Assembly: GCF_022374895.2 (NCBI RefSeq)
Contig: NZ_CP092423.2
Coordinates: 2,542,001 to 2,606,000, forward strand
Length of the DNA: 64,000 bases
Source of the DNA: Mycobacterium lentiflavum
GTDB lineage: Bacteria; Actinomycetota; Actinomycetes; Mycobacteriales; Mycobacteriaceae
Reading direction: 5' to 3'
Shown: piece by piece, positions 8,999-14,535 of the stretch
Layout of the letters: each line of letters opens with the position of its first letter
Position numbering within the stretch: position 1 is the first letter of the stretch
Position numbers and translations under genes: made by a program
Notes under the pieces: model-generated
Databases searched by the model: none
Seen by the model: only the letters and a program-made list of their open reading frames with translations
Told to the model about the DNA's origin: nothing

Positions 8999-9144
8999 TA
9001 AAGTTTCATCCGTGAACGAGCGCGATCACGAAAGCCGATACAGTCGACCGGACATATTCGCCAGCCGGGCGTATGGCCGGAATAAGCAATAATCACGTAG
9101 TGTGGCAATGTTGACCAATGTTTAATCTGCCAACTCTTCAACAT
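8998..9144 (-). CDS. Candidate 48-residue ORF translationally coupled to lanB
   Basis: An ATG-started ORF of 48 codons fills the space just upstream of lanB and stops at TAATG, sharing one base with the lanB start. The product is basic and aromatic at first (MLKSWQIKHWSTLPHY) and contains a short CPVDC motif. I recognise no family. It could be a leader ORF that couples translation to lanB, a peptide substrate, or chance. Its overlap with the dehydratase start is the main evidence; the upstream ribosome site (AGGTAG about 12 bases away) is mediocre. Confidence 0.35.
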   Translation of the reverse strand: MLKSWQIKHWSTLPHYVIIAYSGHTPGWRICPVDCIGFRDRARSRMKL

Positions 9145-9235
9145 AGTCAGGTACTACCTGTCATCAGCGCAGCGGGCATATCCGAAACCCGCTCCTTAAC
9201 TGTTGAGGTTTGCTACCTGGAAATGGCAACCGGCA

Positions 9236-9544
9236 TCACTGCCGGTCGGATCGGGGGCCCTGTAGTCCATCGATTCTCGGGCCGGGCGCTGACTCAGATC
9301 TGAGGGAACTCCTGAATAAGAGCAAAAGGTTGAACACGACGAGTACCGCGTTGATGTAGCTTCCGGGCCGGTGCATTAAAGGAATTAGCAGAATGATCAC
9401 GCAGTTGATTCCCAGCGCAATTTTAGGCCACGTTCTTGCGCCTGTTCCACGGCGGCTTAAAACTATAATAGAAATAGCTAGCAGAATGACATATAAGAGC
9501 GATGCTACGATCCACCAGTACTCAAACCACCAATCTTTGAGCAT
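9236..9544 (-). CDS. Small three-helix membrane protein, possible immunity protein
   Basis: A 102-residue protein beginning MLKDWWFEYWW with three hydrophobic helices (about residues 8-29, 41-57 and 63-78) and a basic, hydrophilic tail. I recognise no family. The local DNA is more AT-rich than its neighbours, including stretches such as aaaactataatagaaatagctagc, which suggests horizontal origin. It follows the large member of a type VII-like substrate pair by 47 bases on the same strand, the place where immunity proteins of secreted toxins are often found. That role is inferred from position alone; it could equally belong with the lanB genes as a peptide-resistance membrane protein. Confidence 0.6.
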   Translation of the reverse strand: MLKDWWFEYWWIVASLLYVILLAISIIVLSRRGTGARTWPKIALGINCVIILLIPLMHRPGSYINAVLVVFNLLLLFRSSLRSESAPGPRIDGLQGPRSDRQ

Positions 9545-9591
9545 GGTTACGATCTACCCTGAATCATCGCGGTGCGCATTGACGGACCCCA

Positions 9592-10290
9592 TTACTTGCA
9601 ATGCTTCCCATTAGATCCTCCCGGTTGCGTCCACCACGTTTTTGTCTGCGTGACTTGAACGACCGTCATCGTGACTGCGGTAACCCCGGCTACGCACTCA
9701 TAACCTGATGCGGGGGCGGGAGCCGTAAGGCCCGCCGGGCGAATATACTGCGTGTCTAGATCGAACTCGTCGGGGCCTGCAGCGGGAACGTTCAAGGCGC
9801 CGGCCGCGCTGGACAGCTGTGCCGACGCCTGTGTTTCTGCATTCAGCAGTGCGGTGGCGCGCTGATAAATAACCGTGGCCAACTCGTCGGCCTCAGCTTG
9901 CCGGGCGGCCCGCTCCACCGGATCGGTGTAGTAGTACCTGTCGGTGACCGAAAGGTCCTCTTCCACAGTGAATTCCGCGTTCTGGGCATCTTCGACCGCA
10001 TACAGAGCCTGTCGCTTAGCCGCGGCAATGTTGCCGGCACTGGTACGCGCAACCTGGGCCACACTCCGTAGTGTGTCGGCTTTGGCGCTCACCGTGGCCA
10101 GGTCGCCTCCCGTTCGGGTGCGCAAAGCGTCACCGCCCTGGCCTTCCCACTCCAGCGCATGCGATTGATTGTTGACTTGGGTGAAGGTGTCTTGCCACCG
10201 GTTGGCAGTGTTCGTCCAGTAGGTGGCGGCGTTGATCAAATGGTCAGTGTCCCAGTTCTGCAGCTGCGACAGCGTCAAAACCATCGTCAC
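9592..10290 (-). CDS. WXG100/Rv0026-like type VII secretion substrate with short variable C-terminus
   Basis: The 232-residue product starts with an all-helical WXG-like domain (LSQLQNWDTDHLINAATYW, with WEGQGGDAL as the W-x-G turn) and a second helical stretch containing VEDAQNAEFTVEEDLSVTDR. The same signature occurs in the protein at 29261, and I recall it in tuberculosis Rv0026-type proteins. After residue ~170 comes a short C-terminal region with Trp, two Cys and a basic end (TQPGGSNGKHCK) that is unlike any family I know. It overlaps the preceding small helical partner by four bases. Secretion through an ESX system is likely from the fold; toxin activity of the tail is speculative. Confidence 0.75.
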   Translation of the reverse strand: MTMVLTLSQLQNWDTDHLINAATYWTNTANRWQDTFTQVNNQSHALEWEGQGGDALRTRTGGDLATVSAKADTLRSVAQVARTSAGNIAAAKRQALYAVEDAQNAEFTVEEDLSVTDRYYYTDPVERAARQAEADELATVIYQRATALLNAETQASAQLSSAAGALNVPAAGPDEFDLDTQYIRPAGLTAPAPASGYECVAGVTAVTMTVVQVTQTKTWWTQPGGSNGKHCK

Positions 10291-10595
10291 GCAATCTGTA
10301 CCGATGGCGCCACGCCTGCGATCTGGGCTTGCCCGGTCGCATCTTCATTGGCGTAGCCAGCGGCCGCTGAAATGACCCTAGCCGCGGTGTCTTGGATGCG
10401 AGCCGCGCACGCGGCCGTAGCCGCCGCGATCGCCGCGTCGATCGCGCTAATCGCCGCAGCGGTGGGTTGAAATTGCTGCCCCGGTGACGGTGGCGTGACG
10501 GTCAACCCTGCACTCAATGCCTGCCATTGGTTTGCCCCCCGAACAAGCTGGTCGGAAGGCACTTTTAGCTGATCTGCCCCCATGTTGGGAAGCAT
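10287..10595 (-). CDS. Small EspC/DUF2580-like helical partner of the type VII substrate
   Basis: A 102-residue Ala-rich helical protein (LKVPSDQLVRGANQWQAL, then long Ala/Ile helices) resembling the DUF2580/EspC group that pairs with larger ESX substrates. Its stop overlaps the start of the following WXG-like protein (ATGA), so the two are translated together and probably form a secreted heterodimer. The annotated ATG gives MLPNMGADQ; a second ATG four codons later is equally possible. The same small-then-large arrangement is repeated at 28964-30487. Confidence 0.7.
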   Translation of the reverse strand: MLPNMGADQLKVPSDQLVRGANQWQALSAGLTVTPPSPGQQFQPTAAAISAIDAAIAAATAACAARIQDTAARVISAAAGYANEDATGQAQIAGVAPSVQIA

Positions 10596-10656
10596 ACGGC
10601 GGGTCGGAGCGAGGCGGTAGTCACTGGCTTAACCAGCTTGCCAGATCGCCGCCGCG

Positions 10657-10773
10657 ATGCCCGACTCATTGACGATCAACGCCCGGTTGTCCCGCAAGGA
10701 TCAATGGGAGCGCGACGAGAAGGCGCGTCGACAGGCATGTGCGCGCGACAGAGCTAGTAACGACGTGACGTAG
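10657..10773 (+). CDS. Doubtful 38-codon ORF in an otherwise empty intergenic stretch
   Basis: The ORF starts MPDSLTINARLSRKDQWERD and is strongly charged. It lies on the plus strand between the type VII-like pair and the alpha/beta-hydrolase. No ribosome site is evident and I know no family. It may be a remnant of a larger gene or pure chance; it is listed because nothing else fills this gap apart from the hairpin just downstream. Confidence 0.2.
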   Translation: MPDSLTINARLSRKDQWERDEKARRQACARDRASNDVT

Positions 10774-10792
10774 ACGCCGCCCAGCCGCTTGC

Positions 10793-10834
10793 CGACCCGG
10801 TTGGCCCTACTCCCTTCGGGGGCCTTCCGGGTCG
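10793..10834. repeat. Hairpin repeat copy 1 (terminator-like)
   Basis: Outer arms CGACCCGG/CCGGGTCG enclose an inner GGCCC/GGGCC stem and a CCTTCGGG tip. A closely similar structure, with the same TTGGCCC...CCTTCGGGGGCCTTCC core, lies at 11657-11697 on the other side of the hydrolase gene. It may be a bidirectional terminator or a small dispersed palindromic element. Confidence 0.6.
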
Positions 10835-10892
10835 ATTGCCCGCCACTGATAAGCGCCGAGCGCCCAAAACGAGCCGCTTTGTTGTCAGCGGA

Positions 10893-11594
10893 CTACGTGG
10901 TGGCTATTGCCAGCAACGCCTCAGCGAGGGCCTGCGGTCTTGAAAGAAACGGCGAATGACTACCAGGAAGCTCGACTAGTTTGGCGCCTAGCCTGTCTCG
11001 CGCGACCAGCTTTGCCCACTCGCCGCCGAGGAGGCGATCTTCGCTGCAGATGATGGAAGTACAACTCACAGTGGGAAACTCAGGCAGTGAGAAGGGCAAC
11101 GTTGTCGCGTAGGCCGATTGTGGGCGAAGGCGCTTGATAGCGGCCTCCACACTCGATTCGTCGCAATCCGCGTACATCAACGCCCGAGCAGCTTCAAGGT
11201 CGCTCCAAACCATCCGCGATTGCTTATCGGACTCCAGCGCGCCATAACACTCCGGCAAGAGCATCACAGGCTCGTCAACGAGTTGGTCCATGAAGCTTCG
11301 CCCGACGTCCGGAATATAGGCGCATAAGTAGACCAGATGTCGGACAGGGCGGCGAGCCGCGACGAGCGGAATAATGTGCCCACCATACGAGTGCCCGACG
11401 AGCACCAAATCGCCACCACAGTCGTCGATGGCAGCACATACAAGATCGGCGTAAGTGTCGAAGCTCGCCGAATTGTCATCTATAGGCAAGTCCATGGCAA
11501 CCACGTCTTGACCAGCCTGCTGCAGGAGTCGAGTCAGCCGTTCCCAACACCACGCGCCATGCCATGCCCCGTGTATCAAGGCAAAAGTCGTCAC
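10893..11594 (-). CDS. Alpha/beta-hydrolase, EstC/salicylate-esterase-like
   Basis: A 233-residue single-domain hydrolase. It opens with FALIHGAWHGAWCWERL, the oxyanion-hole HGAWH motif of the methylesterase/hydroxynitrile-lyase branch. The nucleophile Ser lies in GHSYGG (near residue 69), an acid candidate is Asp in CSEDRLL, and the catalytic His is in GSHSPFLS near the C-terminus. The full triad suggests an active small-molecule esterase or lipase-like enzyme acting in the cytoplasm; the substrate cannot be predicted. It stands alone on the minus strand, flanked on both sides by similar hairpins, so it looks like an independently acquired cassette at the right end of the accessory block. 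Confidence 0.85.
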   Translation of the reverse strand: MTTFALIHGAWHGAWCWERLTRLLQQAGQDVVAMDLPIDDNSASFDTYADLVCAAIDDCGGDLVLVGHSYGGHIIPLVAARRPVRHLVYLCAYIPDVGRSFMDQLVDEPVMLLPECYGALESDKQSRMVWSDLEAARALMYADCDESSVEAAIKRLRPQSAYATTLPFSLPEFPTVSCTSIICSEDRLLGGEWAKLVARDRLGAKLVELPGSHSPFLSRPQALAEALLAIATT

Positions 11595-11656
11595 GCGCTG
11601 AGCATAGGGTCGGCGTCCCTTCCGGCAAGCGAATCGTCTAGGTTATCGGCGGACTA

Positions 11657-11697
11657 CCGACCCCATTGGCCCCTACCTTCGGGGCCTTCCCGGTCGG
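11657..11697. repeat. Hairpin repeat copy 2 (terminator-like)
   Basis: Arms CCGACC/GGTCGG with an inner GGCCCC/GGGGCC stem closing on TACCTTC. It matches the hairpin at 10793-10834 in sequence and architecture, so the pair brackets the alpha/beta-hydrolase gene. Confidence 0.6.
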
Positions 11698-11819
11698 CCT
11701 CGGCCGAGTTAGCTACGGCGGTAGGTAGCCCGCCCGCGCGCCGGGGTGACGCCGGGGCGAACGGCCTCTAGAACGAGTGTTCGGACAGCTGCAATGCCCG
11801 GTACCAGGCGATATGGTGG

Positions 11820-11893
11820 TGCCCTCGGTGAGATTCGAACTCACACTGGACGGGTTTTGAATCCGTTTCCTCTGCCAGTTGGGATACGAGGGC
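11820..11893 (-). tRNA. tRNA-Leu (CAA anticodon), unusual short variable arm
   Basis: The minus strand folds as a 74-base cloverleaf: acceptor arms GCCCTCG/CGAGGGC with discriminator A, a D-arm TCCC/AGGA, anticodon loop TTCAAAA (CAA, reading UUG), and a T-arm GTGAG-TTCGAAT-CTCAC. The base pair 31-39 is A-C and 13-22 is C-A, so two stems are imperfect. The variable region is only five bases, whereas normal leucine tRNAs have a long variable arm. CCA is not encoded. The 3' end points toward the accessory block at 4.85-11.6 kb, the usual orientation for integration at a tRNA gene. Confidence 0.85.
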
Positions 11894-12005
11894 GTGTCCG
11901 GCGTATTAACTTAAGCGGCCTCCCACCATAGAGGATCGGTGCGGTCGTCCGCTCTCACCGCCCCCGATGTCGCTGGTCGTCGCGATCCACGAGACAATGT
12001 CCGTC

Positions 12006-12632
12006 ATGACAGGCCCCACGACCGACACCGACGCCGCTGTGCCGCGCCGGGTCCTGATCGCGGAAGACGAAGCGCTGATCCGCATGGACTTGGCCGAGAT
12101 GCTGCGAGAGGAGGGCTACGACATCGTCGGCGAGGCCGGCGACGGCCAGGAAGCCGTCGAGTTGGCCGAGCTGCATAAGCCCGACCTCGTGATCATGGAC
12201 GTGAAGATGCCGCGTCGGGACGGCATCGACGCCGCGTCCGAGATAGCCAGCAAACGTATCGCGCCGATCGTGGTGCTGACCGCGTTCAGCCAGCGCGATC
12301 TCGTCGAACGGGCGCGCGATGCCGGGGCGATGGCATACCTGGTGAAGCCGTTCACGATCAGCGATCTGATCCCGGCCATCGAGCTCGCCGTCAGTCGCTT
12401 CAGCGAGATCACCGAGCTGGAACGCGAAGTGGCGACGCTGTCCGACCGGCTGGAGACCCGCAAGGTCGTCGAACGCGCCAAGGGCCTGCTGCAGTCCAAG
12501 CAGGGCATGACCGAGCCCGAGGCGTTCAAGTGGATTCAGCGTGCCGCCATGGATCGCCGGACCACGATGAAGCGGGTGGCCGAAGTCGTGCTGGAAACTC
12601 TTAGCGGCGAATCCGACGAGGAGTCCGGCTAA
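12006..12632 (+). CDS. pdtaR: PdtaR-type response regulator with ANTAR RNA-binding domain (Rv1626-like)
   Basis: A 208-residue cytoplasmic regulator. The N-terminal receiver domain has the acidic pocket (AEDEALIRMD), the phospho-acceptor Asp65 in VIMDVKMPR, the switch Thr/Ala region (VLTAFSQ) and Lys in LVKPFTIS. The C-terminal ANTAR domain (about 135-200: RLETRKVVERAKGLLQSKQGMTEPEAFKWIQRAAMD) binds paired hairpins in mRNA and acts by antitermination. In mycobacteria the cognate histidine kinase PdtaS is encoded elsewhere, and none is adjacent here. The ATG before TGPTTDTDAAV was chosen by match to the tuberculosis start; longer in-frame starts upstream lack support. Confidence 0.95.
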   Translation: MTGPTTDTDAAVPRRVLIAEDEALIRMDLAEMLREEGYDIVGEAGDGQEAVELAELHKPDLVIMDVKMPRRDGIDAASEIASKRIAPIVVLTAFSQRDLVERARDAGAMAYLVKPFTISDLIPAIELAVSRFSEITELEREVATLSDRLETRKVVERAKGLLQSKQGMTEPEAFKWIQRAAMDRRTTMKRVAEVVLETLSGESDEESG

Positions 12633-12635
12633 CCA

Positions 12636-12723
12636 TCGAGTGTGCGGGACGGCGATGAGTGCGGGATCAGGGCGACGACATGCCGGGGCGGGCCGCCGTG
12701 AGCGCACACTCGACGCGCGCAGC
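12636..12723. repeat. Long inverted repeat between convergent genes (bidirectional terminator-like)
   Basis: Exact 11-base arms TCGAGTGTGCG at 12636 and its complement at 12713 enclose 66 bases in the short gap between convergent pdtaR and the thiolase-like gene. The position suits a bidirectional terminator. Confidence 0.5.
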
Positions 12724-12734
12724 AGCTGAGAGCC

Positions 12735-13949
12735 CTAGCGGGCGACGATTACCGACGAGCCGTGGCCGAACAGGCCCTGGTTCGCGGTGACGCCGACCGT
12801 GGCGTTCTCCACCTGCCGGCCGGTGGCCTGACCACGCAGCTGCCAGGTCAGCTCGCAGACCTGAGCGATCGCCTGGGCCGGGATGGCCTCACCGAAGCAC
12901 GCCAGACCGCCGGACGGGTTGACCGGAACCTTGCCACCGATGGCGGTCGCGCCGCTGCGCAGCAGCTGCTCGGCCTCACCCTTGGGGCACAATCCCAGGT
13001 GCTCGTACCAGTCGAGCTCGAGCGCGGTCGACAGGTCGTAGACCTCGGCCAGGCTCACGTCCTCGGGCCCGATACCCGCTTCGGCGTAGGCCGCGTCGAG
13101 GATCTGGTCCTTGAACACCCGCTCCGGCCCCGGCACCACCGCGGTGGAATCCGTTGCGATGTCCGGCAATTCGGGCAGGTGCTGCGGGTACTGCGGCGTC
13201 ACCGTGCTAACCGCACGCACCGAGGGCACGCCGTCGAGCGAGCCGAGGTGCTTGCGGGCGAAGTCGGCGCTGGCCACGATCAGTGCCGCGGCGCCGTCGG
13301 AGGTGGCGCAGATGTCGAGCTGGCGCAGCGGGTCCGAGACCACCGGGCTGGCCAGCACGTCCTCGACCGAAGATTCCTTGCGGTAGCGGGCATTCGGGTT
13401 CTGCAGGCCGTGCTGGGAGTTCTTGACCTTCACCTGAGCGAAGTCCTCCGAGGTCGCCCCGTACAGGTCCATCCGCCGGCGCGCGAGCAGCGCGAAGTAC
13501 ACCGGGTTCATCGCGCCGATCAGGTGAAACCGCTGCCAGTCGGGGTCGTTCTTGCGTTCCCCGCCGACCGGGGCGAACGCCCCCTTCGGCGTGGTGTCGG
13601 CACCGATCACCAGCGCGACGTCGCAGAAGCCGGCCAGGATGTGGGCCCGGGCGCTCTGCAGCGCCTGCGAACCGCTCGCGCAGGCGGCGTAGCTGGAGCT
13701 GACGGGAACCCCGTTCCAGCCGAGCTTCTGTGCGAACGTCGACCCCGCGATGAAGCCCGGGTAGCCGTTGCGGATGGTGTCGGCGCCGGCGACCAGTTGG
13801 ATCTGTTGCCAGTCCAGGCCGGCTTCGGCAAGCGCGGCGCGCGCCGCGACGACGCCGTATTCGGTGAAGTCGCGACCCCATTTGCCCCATGGGTGCATCC
13901 CCGCGCCGAGGATGTACAGCGGTTCGGGTGCAGTCATGACGCTTGTCAT
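12735..13949 (-). CDS. Thiolase-fold lipid-transfer protein (Rv1627c-like)
   Basis: A 404-residue thiolase-superfamily protein of the SCP-x/Ltp type. The conserved Cys is in SSYAACASGSQALQSARAHI (near residue 90), and the C-terminus has VNPSGGLACFGEAIPAQA, corresponding to the usual thiolase Gly-rich region. The second His/Cys sites are altered, as in lipid-transfer thiolases that act in sterol side-chain aldol cleavage with a DUF35 partner. The DUF35 gene lies immediately upstream and overlaps by four bases (ATGA), strongly suggesting a complex. The first ATG has GGAGGAG eight bases upstream. The substrate, probably a CoA-linked sterol or fatty intermediate, is not shown by the sequence. Confidence 0.9.
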   Translation of the reverse strand: MTSVMTAPEPLYILGAGMHPWGKWGRDFTEYGVVAARAALAEAGLDWQQIQLVAGADTIRNGYPGFIAGSTFAQKLGWNGVPVSSSYAACASGSQALQSARAHILAGFCDVALVIGADTTPKGAFAPVGGERKNDPDWQRFHLIGAMNPVYFALLARRRMDLYGATSEDFAQVKVKNSQHGLQNPNARYRKESSVEDVLASPVVSDPLRQLDICATSDGAAALIVASADFARKHLGSLDGVPSVRAVSTVTPQYPQHLPELPDIATDSTAVVPGPERVFKDQILDAAYAEAGIGPEDVSLAEVYDLSTALELDWYEHLGLCPKGEAEQLLRSGATAIGGKVPVNPSGGLACFGEAIPAQAIAQVCELTWQLRGQATGRQVENATVGVTANQGLFGHGSSVIVAR

Positions 13950-14440
13950 TTGCGCCGCTCCTCCGACCCTTTTCCGATCGCACTGCTCTGTTTATTGTCG
14001 CCGGCGCGCCTCCAAGCGTGCACGATGCGTTGCACACCGTCGTCGTCGGTGAACAGCGGCATGGTGGTCAGTTCCATCTGCATGCCGACCTTCAGGTCGG
14101 CGGCCAGCGTGCCCTCGATCACCTTGCCCAGCACGATGATTCCCTCGTCGGCCAGCTCCACCGCGGCGATCGCGAACGGCTCGAACGGGTCCGCGGCGGG
14201 GTAGGGCGCGGGCGGCGGATAGCGGTTTTCGGTGTAGCTCCACAGCGTTCCCCGGGTCGACAACGCGACAGGCTCCAGGGTGTCGCTGGCGCACGCCGGG
14301 TTCGGGCAGTTGTTCTCGCGGGGCGGGAAAACGTAAGTGCCGCACGCCGGGCACTTGCTACCGATCAGATGGGGCTTTCCGGCGTCGTCGGTGGCGAACC
14401 ATCCGTCGATCGCGGCTTCTTGACTGGTGACCTCTGGCAC
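13946..14440 (-). CDS. DUF35 OB-fold, zinc-ribbon acyl-CoA-binding partner (Rv1628c-like)
   Basis: A 164-residue protein with an N-terminal helix, a zinc ribbon formed by CPACGTYVFPPRENNCPNPAC (Cys spacing 2 and 4 across residues ~34-54), and a C-terminal OB fold. DUF35 proteins pair with thiolase-like Ltp enzymes and help bind the CoA substrate. It is the first gene of a two-gene minus-strand operon, its stop overlapping the start of the thiolase-like gene, and it is divergent from polA across 95 bases. Confidence 0.92.
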   Translation of the reverse strand: MPEVTSQEAAIDGWFATDDAGKPHLIGSKCPACGTYVFPPRENNCPNPACASDTLEPVALSTRGTLWSYTENRYPPPAPYPAADPFEPFAIAAVELADEGIIVLGKVIEGTLAADLKVGMQMELTTMPLFTDDDGVQRIVHAWRRAGDNKQSSAIGKGSEERRK

Positions 14441-14535
14441 TCGGCCAGACTACCCAGCTCACCGACAAAACTGAAACGTGTTGCAGTTCTGCCGGGGCGG
14501 TTGGCTCGTCATAGCGGGTGCCTAGAGTGAGAGCC

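Noticed and set aside
9118..9303. 61-codon plus-strand frame
   Set aside because: Antisense to the three-TM protein end and the 48-codon ORF; no ribosome site or family.
12762..14204. 480-codon plus-strand frame
   Set aside because: Antisense to the thiolase-like and DUF35 genes, which have clear families and a good ribosome site.
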